Part shown: in pieces, positions 17,363-25,198 of the stretch | How positions within the stretch are numbered: the stretch's first letter is position 1 | Layout: each line of letters begins with the position of its first letter | Notes under the pieces: generated by a model | Seen by the model: the letters and a program-made list of their open reading frames with translations, nothing else | Told to the model about the DNA's origin: nothing | The model's database searches: none | From: Caulobacter sp. FWC26 | GTDB taxonomy: Bacteria; Pseudomonadota; Alphaproteobacteria; Caulobacterales; Caulobacteraceae | DNA length: 64,000 nucleotides | Assembly: GCF_002742645.2 (NCBI RefSeq) | Contig: NZ_CP033875.1 | Location: 1,404,001 to 1,468,000 of the forward strand | Direction of reading: 5' to 3' | Translations under genes and position numbers: made by a program

Positions 17363-17390
17363 AAAGGCGACGGGATAACCCGTCGCCTTT
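17363..17390 (-). terminator. Terminator hairpin downstream of the hemerythrin gene
   Basis: A perfect 12-bp inverted repeat AAAGGCGACGGG / CCCGTCGCCTTT with a four-base loop, 22 bases past the stop codon of the leftward hemerythrin gene. The A/T ends of the stem give a short U-run (UUU) on the leftward transcript. Confidence 0.75.
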
Positions 17391-17412
17391 GCAAAGCCCG
17401 TCGACAGCCTGA

Positions 17413-17934
17413 TCAGGGCTTTGCGAGCACTGTACCCTGCAGGGTGGTCGTCTCGGGAACGGGCGGCCCGCCAGTTTTGTAGCTGGCGATCAGCTGCGCC
17501 TTCTCCGCCGCCATCTGCTCCCCCAGCGCGTCCATGTCGAGGCCGGCCTTGCGGGCCTGGCTGAACATGCCTTCGACGCGCTGTTCTTCCTCCTTAACGT
17601 GGTGCTCGATCATTTCCGACAGCACCTTGACCTTGGCGTCGTAGAACGCGTCATCCGGACCGCCAGCCTCGATCTCGGCGATCAGCACCTTGGCGCCGTC
17701 ATGCTCGACATAGGCCTCCTTGAGCAGGTCCTCCTCCACCTTGCCCTCGCAGGCCGGGTAAAAGATGTCCTCTTCGAGCTTTGTGTGGACCGTCAGCTCC
17801 ATGCAGATCTTTTCGGCCAGGACCTTTTTCTTGCCGTCACCCTTGGCGGCTTCGAATTGGGCGAAAAGGTCTTCGACCTTTCTGTGGTCGGCCTTCAGCA
17901 GGGCCACGGCGTCGAGTTTGGGGGCGTCAGCCAT
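17413..17934 (-). CDS. Hemerythrin HHE cation-binding domain protein
   Basis: 173 residues, four-helix HHE fold. Candidate di-iron ligands: His17 (ADHRKVEDLF), His50 and Glu54 (HTKLEED), His78 (EHDGAK), His111/112 with Glu115-116 (HHVKEEE). Such proteins bind O2, NO or iron and are often stress-induced. The ATG at 17934 is chosen since GGAGACC lies eight bases upstream; an earlier ATG at 17949 lacks a ribosome site. A near-perfect EcfG/SigT promoter is found 46 bases upstream, placing it in the general stress regulon (inference). It is monocistronic: hairpin after it and 164 bases to the gene before. Confidence 0.9.
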   Translation of the reverse strand: MADAPKLDAVALLKADHRKVEDLFAQFEAAKGDGKKKVLAEKICMELTVHTKLEEDIFYPACEGKVEEDLLKEAYVEHDGAKVLIAEIEAGGPDDAFYDAKVKVLSEMIEHHVKEEEQRVEGMFSQARKAGLDMDALGEQMAAEKAQLIASYKTGGPPVPETTTLQGTVLAKP

Positions 17935-17979
17935 CTTCGTGGTCTCCATAAAACAGCCAGGGAGACTGTTGGAAGGGGT

Positions 17980-18004
17980 AACGGGGGGCTTGTGGCCTTG
18001 TTCC
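17980..18004 (-). promoter_or_regulatory. EcfG/SigT general-stress promoter before the hemerythrin gene
   Basis: On the minus strand the sequence reads GGAAC, 16 bases, CGTT. This is an exact match to the alphaproteobacterial EcfG consensus GGAAC-N16/17-CGTT controlled by the PhyR-NepR switch. The -10 element ends 46 bases before the start codon. Confidence 0.8.
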
Positions 18005-18098
18005 AAGAGCGGCAGGTCTTGCGAGACGTTCTCGAACGCCCCCGTGGGATACCCGCCTTGGATGTCCTGCTTCTCGAACCTCAGACGCGGCGGGGGCG

Positions 18099-20231
18099 CT
18101 AAGTGTCCTTTCTGACGATCAAGACCTCGACCTGATCGTCCTTCTGATGGAAACGGATGTCGACCCGCGCGGCGCCGAGCGGAAGATCCTCGATCTCCAG
18201 CCGATCGATCCCAATCGGGAGGCGCGGCTGGGTGACGCTGACCGCGCCGGTCCATCCATCGACCGTCACGCCCAGGCACGCCTGCAGCATCATGAAGATC
18301 GATCCGGCCGCCCAAGCCTGCGGCAGGCACGCGACAGGGTACGCGACCGGCGGTTCGCCCGCAGCCCGCTTGAAGCCGCAGAACAGTTCGGGAAGACGCA
18401 TCTCGAAGCTAGCGGCGGTCTCGAACAGGCCTGCGGTCAGCCGCACCACGCCGTCGCGCTCGCCGTAATTGGCCATGCCCTGCGCGCAAAGGCCCGTATC
18501 GTGAGGCCAGATCGACCCGTTGTGATAGGACATCGGATTATAGCGCGGCTGTCCCTGGGCCAGGGTCCGTATCCCCCACCCTGCGTTGAAGTCCGGCGCC
18601 AGAAGAGTCTGGATGACCGCCTGAGCCCTGTCAGGGCTGGGCAAGCCCGAGAACAGCAGGTGGCCAGCATTGGAGCCGCGGACTTCGCAGGGCTTGCCCT
18701 GGCCGTCGATGGCCATGGCGTAGAACTGCTGGTCCTCCATCCAGAACCGGCTCTCGACCACGTCACGAAGCTGATGGGCGCGGGCGAGCCAGCCCTGGGC
18801 CAGTTCGGCCTCGCCCCGCCGTTCGGCCAGCCGCGCCATGCCCTTGAACGCCGCGAAGGCGTAGCCCTGTACTTCGACCACGGCGATGGGCCCCGCGGGA
18901 AAGCGGCCGTCGGCATGAAAGACGCTGTCCTCACTGTCCTTCCAGTTCTGGTTCGACAGGCCCGTATCGGCGCCGCGCGCATAGTCGATCAGGCCATCTC
19001 CGTCGCTGTCGCCGAAATCCTCGATCCACGCGATGGCCTTCCGCAACGACGGCCACAGCGCGTCGACAAAGTCCAAGTCGCCCGTGCGTTCGGCGTAGGC
19101 GCAGGCCAGGGCGACAAACAGCGGCGTCGTGTCGACCCCCCCGTAATAGCGCCCGAACGGCAACTCACCGAGCGTGGTCATCTCGCCCCGCCGGGTCTCG
19201 TGCATGATCTTGCCCGGCGCGCTGTCCTGAAAGGCCGATATCTCCATCGCCTGATGTCGAGCCAGATAGGACAGGACGCCACGGGCCAGACCAGGCTCGA
19301 TCCACAACACCTGCCAGGCGGTGATGATTGCATCGCGTCCGAACGGTGTCGAAAACCAGGGAATGCCGGCGTAGGGGTAGGGCCCTGTATCTAGCTCCGT
19401 CGTCAGCAGGGCGAGATCAGCTCTGGATTTCTGGATCCACTCGTTGAACAGACGGCCCGAACTATGCACGCGCGCGCCTCGACGCGTACGCCGCCGCATG
19501 TCCAGGCGCGCCTGCGCGGCGGCCGCCCGCCAACGCTCGCGGCAGGGCGCGGGGGCCAGGACCGGGCCGATCTCGAGATAGAGCTCGAAACGATCTTCGC
19601 TGGAGAGCATGAACAGAAAGTCCGCGCGGTTCGCGGTCAATCGACCCGGCGGCTCCGAAAAACTGATGACGCTGCCCCGCTCGATGTTGTCCAGGCCCAC
19701 ATAGTCGAAGGCCACGCTGCGCCCCGCCGCGCGGGCCGGCGACCGGCGGCCGCGCGCGATGCGTTTGGAGCCCCGAACCTCGAACATGTCGGCGAAGTCG
19801 GCGTCGAACTCCAGCGCCACGGGCGCCATAACCAGGTCGCGACCGTAGTTGGTGAAGGTTAGGCGCTCATAGCACCGGCGGTCCCACAGGAAACGCTTCC
19901 GCTCGACATGGATCACGCCATGAGGCGCGGCCCCCGCCCCCAGCAGGGGTAAGTCCTGGTTGGTGTTGTGGCTGCTGAAGAAGACGTTGTCCTGCGACAC
20001 CGCCGCGCTCAACAGGGACGGTTGGTGGCCGCCCAAAGTCAGCCTCAGCCTGGAGATCAGCCGCGTGTCGTTATGAAATAGGCCATCGCCCGCGCCGACG
20101 ATGTCGCCGAACGCGTCGGCGACCATGAAGGTGTCATGGTCCTTGAGTGCGAACAGTCTGAACGGCGAGCGTGGTTCGCGCGCATCTAAGTGTTCGCTGG
20201 GCGCAGTGTCGACGGGAACCGGTTGATTCAT
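18099..20231 (-). CDS. Glycogen-debranching / amylo-alpha-1,6-glucosidase family protein
   Basis: 710 residues. The N-terminal ~200 residues match the glycogen-debranching N-terminal domain (FRLFALKDHDTFMVADAFGD, LFHNDTRLISRL). The C-terminal (alpha/alpha)6 barrel contains PWFSTPFGRDAIITAWQ and YHNGSIWPHDTG, typical of GH15/GH63-like debranching or trehalase-type enzymes. No signal peptide, so cytoplasmic. It starts 20 bases after the GT4 gene and shares its EcfG-type promoter, so it likely acts on an alpha-glucan or glycoside made under stress (inference). The exact linkage cut is not evident. Confidence 0.9.
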   Translation of the reverse strand: MNQPVPVDTAPSEHLDAREPRSPFRLFALKDHDTFMVADAFGDIVGAGDGLFHNDTRLISRLRLTLGGHQPSLLSAAVSQDNVFFSSHNTNQDLPLLGAGAAPHGVIHVERKRFLWDRRCYERLTFTNYGRDLVMAPVALEFDADFADMFEVRGSKRIARGRRSPARAAGRSVAFDYVGLDNIERGSVISFSEPPGRLTANRADFLFMLSSEDRFELYLEIGPVLAPAPCRERWRAAAAQARLDMRRRTRRGARVHSSGRLFNEWIQKSRADLALLTTELDTGPYPYAGIPWFSTPFGRDAIITAWQVLWIEPGLARGVLSYLARHQAMEISAFQDSAPGKIMHETRRGEMTTLGELPFGRYYGGVDTTPLFVALACAYAERTGDLDFVDALWPSLRKAIAWIEDFGDSDGDGLIDYARGADTGLSNQNWKDSEDSVFHADGRFPAGPIAVVEVQGYAFAAFKGMARLAERRGEAELAQGWLARAHQLRDVVESRFWMEDQQFYAMAIDGQGKPCEVRGSNAGHLLFSGLPSPDRAQAVIQTLLAPDFNAGWGIRTLAQGQPRYNPMSYHNGSIWPHDTGLCAQGMANYGERDGVVRLTAGLFETAASFEMRLPELFCGFKRAAGEPPVAYPVACLPQAWAAGSIFMMLQACLGVTVDGWTGAVSVTQPRLPIGIDRLEIEDLPLGAARVDIRFHQKDDQVEVLIVRKDT

Positions 20232-20251
20232 CTCCGGACCTCCTTCCAGGG

Positions 20252-21313
20252 TCAGGCGATGCAGGCCAGGCTCAGCGCCGGACGCCCGGCCTTAAGCATG
20301 TCATCATAGAGTTCAATGTAACGACGAGCCATGGCGACGGCGGAAAACCGCAGGTCAAAGCAATCGCGGATCGTCTTTCGGCTCAACGCGTCAAGACGTC
20401 CTACCGCCTTCGCCGCTTCTTCTTCGCCGTTGACGATGAAACCGGTCAGACCGTCGACCAGGACCTCCCGGACCGAGCCATGGTCGTAAGCGATCACCGG
20501 TGCTCCGCGCGCCATGGCCTCGATCATCACCAGACCAAAGGGCTCCGGCCAGTCGATCGGGAACAGCAGGGCTTCCGCCGCACCCAGGAACTGCGCCTTG
20601 TCGCGGTCACCGATCTCACCGACGAACTCGACGAGCGGATCGGAGAGCAACGGCTCTATGACCTGGTGGAAATAGGCGCGATCAGCATCATCGACCTTGG
20701 CCGCCAACTTGATCGGCATGCCCACGCGACGTGCGATATCGATCGCGCGGTCTGGCCCCTTCTCGGGCGAGATGCGCCCCAGGAAGGCAAGATAGCCGCC
20801 GGCGGCGGCCGGCAACACTTCATCCTCGATATGCATGCCGTGCAACACCGTACCGAGCCAGTTGGCGTCCGGAAGGGGCGTGCGTTGGGCGTCCGAGATC
20901 GAGACCACGCCGAACTGCGAAAAGCGTTGATAGACGCCAGCCAGATCCTTCAGATCCAGGCGGCCGTGCAGCGTGGTGATCGTCTTTTCCGGCATGTCGG
21001 CGAACATGCCAAACTGGATCATGTCGGTATGAAAGTGGATCAGGTCGAACTCGTGCGCCCGTCGCCGGACTTCCCACAGCATGCTCATGTGCGCCGCGAG
21101 GTCTGATTTGAGCGGCGCTGGGTCCAGGCGCAGAGCCTGGTCGCGCACCGGGGCCAAACGGGCCCGCGTGCGGGCCTCGGCGCTGGCGAAAAGGGTGACG
21201 TCATGGCCAAGCTCGACCAGGGCGTCGGAAAGATGGGCCACAACCCGTTCGGTGCCGCCATAGAGGCGCGGGGGCACGGCCTCATAAAGCGGGGATACTT
21301 GGGCGATACGCAT
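20252..21313 (-). CDS. Glycosyltransferase family 4
   Basis: 353 residues, GT-B fold. MRIAQVSPLYEAVPPRLYGG is the N-terminal glycine-rich motif; GYLAFLGRISPEKGPDRAI and PIDWPEPFGLVMIEAMARGAPVIAY form the C-terminal nucleotide-sugar site with the E-x7-E motif. The start ATG at 21313 gives the canonical first strand; a longer frame adds 14 unrelated residues. First gene of a two-gene operon with the debranching enzyme; an EcfG-type promoter lies 48 bases upstream. Donor and acceptor are unknown. Confidence 0.93.
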   Translation of the reverse strand: MRIAQVSPLYEAVPPRLYGGTERVVAHLSDALVELGHDVTLFASAEARTRARLAPVRDQALRLDPAPLKSDLAAHMSMLWEVRRRAHEFDLIHFHTDMIQFGMFADMPEKTITTLHGRLDLKDLAGVYQRFSQFGVVSISDAQRTPLPDANWLGTVLHGMHIEDEVLPAAAGGYLAFLGRISPEKGPDRAIDIARRVGMPIKLAAKVDDADRAYFHQVIEPLLSDPLVEFVGEIGDRDKAQFLGAAEALLFPIDWPEPFGLVMIEAMARGAPVIAYDHGSVREVLVDGLTGFIVNGEEEAAKAVGRLDALSRKTIRDCFDLRFSAVAMARRYIELYDDMLKAGRPALSLACIA

Positions 21314-21360
21314 GGGGAGACGTCCTTGGCTCACCGGGCAAGCCGCGCGGCTCAAGACCC

Positions 21361-21385
21361 AACCGCGTCAGTGGCGGTGAGTTCC
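21361..21385 (-). promoter_or_regulatory. EcfG/SigT-type promoter before the GT4-debranching operon
   Basis: Minus strand: GGAAC, 16 bases, GGTT. This has a perfect -35 and three of four bases of the CGTT -10, with the same distance to the start codon as the hemerythrin promoter. The 278-base gap 21314-21591 that contains it shows no gene. Confidence 0.65.
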
Positions 21386-21591
21386 CGTCTGCTCGCCAGG
21401 AAATCGAATCGCCGTCTTTGGCCTGCTTCCAGAAACGCGATATCCGGCGCCCGGCCGAGAAGGCGCCCCTCATCACATCGCGAGATGGCCCAGCGCGACC
21501 GATCTCTTCCGGATGTTCAAGTCCCTTCAGGAGGCGTTCAAGCGGCCTTCAAGCTGGCCGACATGGCCAGCGTTCGGTTGAGCAGGGGAGA

Positions 21592-21810
21592 TCATGCGAC
21601 CGGTTCGGCGACAAAGCCGTGCTCGCCTGAAATTCGGATCTGGCAGGCTTTTCCCTGCCCAAAGCAGACTTGAGCGCGTTTGGCGGCCGAAGCCTTGACG
21701 ATATCCTTGTCGGCTGACGTCGCAAAGAAGATCCCTTCCTCTTCGGCCGCCCACAGGCCCGCCTTGCGGCAAACTGTGATGACAACGCGCTGGACGATCG
21801 GCTTTTTCAT
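21592..21810 (-). CDS. Small DUF2188-like protein
   Basis: 72 residues. The layout RKAGLWAAEEEG, then a Thr/Ser-Ala-Asp helix, then QIRISGEHGFVAE matches the short DUF2188 domain, whose usual form is a W-x-V strand, a helix and an I-H-x-x-D-G-R-I strand. AAGGAAC lies seven bases before the ATG. Function of the family is unknown. It sits among other small leftward genes beside stress-regulated units. Confidence 0.65.
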   Translation of the reverse strand: MKKPIVQRVVITVCRKAGLWAAEEEGIFFATSADKDIVKASAAKRAQVCFGQGKACQIRISGEHGFVAEPVA

Positions 21811-21882
21811 CGAAATGTTCCTTGCCCCGTAGGGGCGACATCAAAGGCGCCGGACGCGCGGCAACCCATCAGCGCTCGGATT

Positions 21883-22062
21883 TTAGTCTTCACGGCGCGG
21901 AGAGCGTCCCGCTTGCAAGGCCGCATCCGAGGCCTTCTGGCCGAGCTTTTCGGCGAGCCAGCCGACCTGTGCTGTCAGCGCATTGAGCTGACGCTGAACG
22001 TCATCGCAGCTCCGGCGAAGCTGTTCGCATTCTTGTCGCAGATACTGAAGGTCGTCGCTCAT
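21883..22062 (-). CDS. 59-residue coiled-coil protein
   Basis: A short frame encoding MSDDLQYLRQECEQLRRSCD followed by QRQLNALTAQVGWLAEKLG and a basic tail ending RRED. The heptad-spaced Leu/Val residues over positions 5-41 predict a coiled coil, and third-base GC is high as in real genes here. It lies in the same direction as its small neighbours, 72 bases upstream of the DUF2188-like gene. The ribosome site is weak (GGAGA 16 bases away). Function unknown; cytoplasmic. Confidence 0.6.
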   Translation of the reverse strand: MSDDLQYLRQECEQLRRSCDDVQRQLNALTAQVGWLAEKLGQKASDAALQAGRSPRRED

Positions 22063-22143
22063 GCCCGTGCTTTCAGTGTCTCCAAACGGGGAGGTCTGCG
22101 CTGCGGCCGGCGGTGACGCTCGTACGAGGCCATCGGGCGGACG

Positions 22144-22437
22144 TCATGCAAGGCCGTTGGGGCCGAGCGCGTTATCGCTCTCGCATCGTTCCAGATAGAC
22201 CAGCCCCGCAGCCGTTGGCCGCCAACCGCCCCGGCCGTGCTGGGCCAAACCCAGCGTGGCCAGCTGCTGAACTTCGCGGATGTTCACCGGATCAAGATGG
22301 CCAGTGCGTATCCGCCGCTCCAACTGCCTCAAGGCTCGCAGCGCGTCGCTGGCAAGGCTGTGCTCGCCGCGATCACACTCGGATTTTGCAACGAGCCTAA
22401 GATCGGGGGGCGTTGATGGACTCTCAGGATCAGACAT
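22144..22437 (-). CDS. Small hypothetical protein, possible winged-helix tail
   Basis: 97 residues, charged, no signal or membrane segment. The central part is helical (ALRALRQLERRI) and the stretch GWRPTAAGLVYLERCE resembles the last helix and wing of small winged-helix proteins (W-x-L-T-x-x-G). It begins 15 bases after the next leftward small gene, suggesting an operon. I recognise no family; it could be a regulator, but this rests on a short motif only. Confidence 0.5.
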   Translation of the reverse strand: MSDPESPSTPPDLRLVAKSECDRGEHSLASDALRALRQLERRIRTGHLDPVNIREVQQLATLGLAQHGRGGWRPTAAGLVYLERCESDNALGPNGLA

Positions 22438-22452
22438 GGCTGGGCTCCAGTT

Positions 22453-22704
22453 TCAACGTCTTGCGGGCGCGACAGAGGGGATCGATTTTTGACTGGTCCG
22501 CAGATGGGCGATCATCCAGCGGCGCAGGTCACGTCCTCGCTCTTCGGTCCCGCGTTCATCGTCCGGCAGACCGAGCGCCGTCATCAGAGTCTCATGCACC
22601 AGAAAGTGCGCGGCGTTGTGATCGGGCTGCAGTCGGTCGGCAAGAGGATGGAGGTCGCGGGCTTGCGTGATGAGCTGGGCGTTGCGTTGGAGGCGGGGCA
22701 ACAT
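22453..22704 (-). CDS. Small hypothetical protein with sigma-region-2-like motif
   Basis: 83 residues. The segment LADRLQPDHNAAHFLVHETLMTALGLP resembles the D-x-A-x-x-L-V-Q-E-T-L-L-x-A-L helix of ECF sigma factor region 2, but no DNA-binding region 4 is present, so it is not a complete sigma factor. AAGG lies 12 bases before the ATG. It is the first of four tandem small leftward genes, just left of an AT-rich gap. Function unknown; a truncated sigma or an anti-/co-factor mimic are possibilities. Confidence 0.5.
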   Translation of the reverse strand: MLPRLQRNAQLITQARDLHPLADRLQPDHNAAHFLVHETLMTALGLPDDERGTEERGRDLRRWMIAHLRTSQKSIPSVAPARR

Positions 22705-22967
22705 CTCGGCGAACCTTCATAAAGGGCTCGACAGCGTATCGACGCGCCAAAGCGAGCTCAGAAAAATCATATCGATAAAAAATTCTACACACCTCCATCG
22801 ACTATTTCAGTTTTCGGAGGATATTTTACTGTTTGACAATGCGCTTATTTTCCCAAATCGTCGACACAATATTTATTAAATATTTTTCCGTTCCACGCGA
22901 GAACTCGCTCTGGTGGCGGGATTAATTCGTAACGGCGGCCACGCGTCGCTCGCTTTCAGGATCAACC
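22705..22967. other. AT-rich intergenic region
   Basis: The stretch from about 22760 to 22890 is strongly AT-rich (AAAAAATTC, ATATTTATTAAATATTTTT) in otherwise very GC-rich DNA. It separates the leftward small genes from the rightward transglutaminase gene and probably holds both promoters. No gene, clear iteron set or attachment site is visible. Confidence 0.6.
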
Positions 22968-23750
22968 ATGCGCTTCGACATTGAAGCTTCGCTGACCTAC
23001 GACTTTCCAGCGCCTTGCGAGGTGTTACTCTTGGTTGAGGCCTCGCACGGGCATGGGCAGACGGTATTGGCCGAGGCCCTAACGTTCTGGCCGCCTGTCA
23101 CAGCGACGCGTATCGACGACGCCGTGACTGGTGAGCGCCGAACAGTGTTTACGGCGACGGGCCGTGTAAACGCGCTCTATCGCGCAACCGTAGAGGTCGC
23201 GCCCTCGGAACACGATTTCCTCAACGCCCCTGAGTTAGCGATCCATCACCTGCCGGGCGACACGCTAGCCTATCTTCGCACAAGCCGTTACAGCCCCTCG
23301 GATCGCCTCATGCGGTTTGTCGAGCGGGAGTTCGGCGCGTTGAGCGGCGGGACCAAGGTGGCGGCGATCGTCGCTTGGATCGCCAGTCACATCGACTATC
23401 AGGCCAACGTCAGCCACTCGGCGACAACGGCTGTCGACACCTTCATCGACCGCGCCGGCGTTTGCCGTGACTTCAGCAACCTGATGGTTGCGCTTTGCCG
23501 CGCGGCCAATGTTCCAGCGCGGGCCGTGAGCGCCTATGCCTGGGGTCTGGACCCGCCCGACCTGCACGCCGTCGCCGAGGTCTATCTGGGCGGTCGCTGG
23601 TGGCTGATTGACGCCACCGGCATGGCGCGCACCGAAAGCTTAGTCCGCGTCGCGACCGGGCGGGACGCGGCCGACATCGCCTTCATGACCATCTTTGGAA
23701 GCGCGGCCCTTTGTGAGCAACACTTCAAGATCGCCAGGATGGACGGATAG
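22968..23750 (+). CDS. Transglutaminase-like cysteine peptidase-fold protein
   Basis: 260 residues. The papain-like triad is clear: Cys166 in AGVCRDFSN, His200 in DLHAVAEVYLGGRWW, Asp215 in LIDATGMA. The N-terminal ~95 residues form the beta domain seen in the bacterial transglutaminase-N family. No signal peptide, so cytoplasmic. Family members act as proteases, amidases or cross-linkers and often accompany ATP-grasp or alpha-E proteins, which are absent here. It is transcribed from the AT-rich gap and ends 174 bases before the convergent ROK gene. Confidence 0.9.
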   Translation: MRFDIEASLTYDFPAPCEVLLLVEASHGHGQTVLAEALTFWPPVTATRIDDAVTGERRTVFTATGRVNALYRATVEVAPSEHDFLNAPELAIHHLPGDTLAYLRTSRYSPSDRLMRFVEREFGALSGGTKVAAIVAWIASHIDYQANVSHSATTAVDTFIDRAGVCRDFSNLMVALCRAANVPARAVSAYAWGLDPPDLHAVAEVYLGGRWWLIDATGMARTESLVRVATGRDAADIAFMTIFGSAALCEQHFKIARMDG

Positions 23751-23924
23751 GATTGCAATCTGGGACCCATCTTACAGGCCGAAACCGCCGGGAGACCGGG
23801 GTCCGTGGCGTGACACGTTCCGGTCAAGCTCCGCAGGTCCGCGCCGGGCGGGGCAGGCGATACAGCGTCGGGCAGTGACGCTCGGTTCATTCGAGGATGA
23901 CGACTGGCGGATCGCCTGATGGTC

Positions 23925-25082
23925 TCAAGCGAAGAGATGCGCCTTCAGGGGCAGGATCGCGGCGCCGCGCGCCGAGGGCTCGTCTGCGACCCCCGCCGGC
24001 ATGATCGGGGGAAGCGGGCGCGGCGCGCCCCGTCGGGGGGACTCGAAGGGCGCGATATCCGGAATTAAGGCCTGGGCCAAGGTGGTGGGAATGCGTCCGC
24101 CCAGGACTATGACTTCCGGGTCCGCCACGGCGCCCAAGGCTGAAACGATGACGTCGAGGGGCTCGCGCACACGCGCGCGCCAAGCTGCGACACCCGGCAT
24201 ATCGGGCGCGAACCTCGCCGTCAGGTCGGAGATCGAGTCGACGTCGACGCCCGCATCGCGGACCATTTCAAGAAGCAGGCTCATCGTCGGGCGATCATCG
24301 AACAGCCGCAATGGCAGGGCGCCGGCCACTTCGCCCGCGTTGCCGCGGGCGCCCCGCACGAGTTCGCCGTTCAAGACCAGGGCGCCGCCTACGCCGGCGG
24401 CGAAGTGAACATAGGCGAACGTCGGGTGGGCGCGACCTACGCCCAGGAAGCCCTCGGCGAGTGCGGCGGCCGAAGCGTCGTTCTCGATGATGACAGGCAG
24501 GCCCAGGCGGCTGGAGAACATGGCGCGCAGGTCGATCAGCGCGAAATCGTCCAGCGGCGCCGGCGGATTGAGGCGGCGCCCGTCCTCGACGAAATAGCCG
24601 GTCACTGCGACGCCGACGCCCAGCAGCCGTGAACGGTCCGGCACGTGCTGGTCGCTCATGGCTTTCAACAAGTCCTGCACGCGGGCCAAGACGGCTTCCG
24701 CGGACATGTCCCGGCGAGGCTCGAAGTGATTGTCGAGCACTTCGCCCCGCAAGTTCATCAGAACCACGGAGAGAGCGTCGGTCATCAGCGAGACGCCAAA
24801 AGTGAAAGCGCCAATTGGGGCCAACTCTATGCCAAATCCACCTGACGGGTTCCCGCGCGTGCTGATCCGCTCGCCGCGCCGCACGAGGCCTCGCGCTTCC
24901 AGGCCCTCGACCAGGCGTGAGACTGACTGGATCGTAAGGTGCGTCTCGCGGGCTAACTCGGCGCGTCCGATCACCCCATGACGCAGGATCAGGCTCAGCA
25001 GCGCCCGCTCGTTACGGCTCGCGGCCACGTCGAGGCGACGGGAGAAGGCGGGCTGCGCGGCGAGGCTGGTCTTGCTGGTCAT
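23925..25082 (-). CDS. ROK-family transcriptional regulator (NagC/XylR type)
   Basis: 385 residues. Residues ~22-80 are a winged helix (RNERALLSLILRHGVIGRAEL, TIQSVSRLVEGLEARGLV). The rest is a ROK actin-like domain with GVGVAVTGYF, ENDASAAALAEGFLG and GVGGALVLNGELVRG. The zinc-binding Cys cluster of ROK kinases is missing, the region reading GNAGEVAGALPL, so it is a sugar-sensing regulator rather than a kinase. It is divergent from the receptor/phosphodiesterase operon with 116 bases between, and most likely represses it (inference). Confidence 0.92.
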   Translation of the reverse strand: MTSKTSLAAQPAFSRRLDVAASRNERALLSLILRHGVIGRAELARETHLTIQSVSRLVEGLEARGLVRRGERISTRGNPSGGFGIELAPIGAFTFGVSLMTDALSVVLMNLRGEVLDNHFEPRRDMSAEAVLARVQDLLKAMSDQHVPDRSRLLGVGVAVTGYFVEDGRRLNPPAPLDDFALIDLRAMFSSRLGLPVIIENDASAAALAEGFLGVGRAHPTFAYVHFAAGVGGALVLNGELVRGARGNAGEVAGALPLRLFDDRPTMSLLLEMVRDAGVDVDSISDLTARFAPDMPGVAAWRARVREPLDVIVSALGAVADPEVIVLGGRIPTTLAQALIPDIAPFESPRRGAPRPLPPIMPAGVADEPSARGAAILPLKAHLFA

Positions 25083-25198
25083 CGTCCGATGTGTGGCGCG
25101 GACATCTCGGTTTCGTCAAACCCAAGACGCTAGCTTATTGTCACAAAATAGTTAGTTTAAGTGAGTAATGGGTTCGGGGTCACTTTTTGGGGGTTCCG
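25083..25198. promoter_or_regulatory. Divergent control region between ROK regulator and TonB receptor
   Basis: The gap holds both promoters. An AT-rich imperfect dyad around 25134-25151 (CTTATTGTCACAAAATAG) resembles NagC/Mlc-type ROK operators (TTATT half and AAATA half). The match is partial, so the site is a candidate only. Confidence 0.4.

Noticed and set aside
21282..21476. 64-codon minus-strand frame upstream of the GT4 gene
   Set aside because: Lies over the GT4 start and the EcfG promoter, lacks a ribosome site and has no gene-like sequence.
21913..22116. 67-codon plus-strand frame over the coiled-coil gene
   Set aside because: The opposite frame encodes a regular heptad coiled coil with good codon use, so this one is a shadow.
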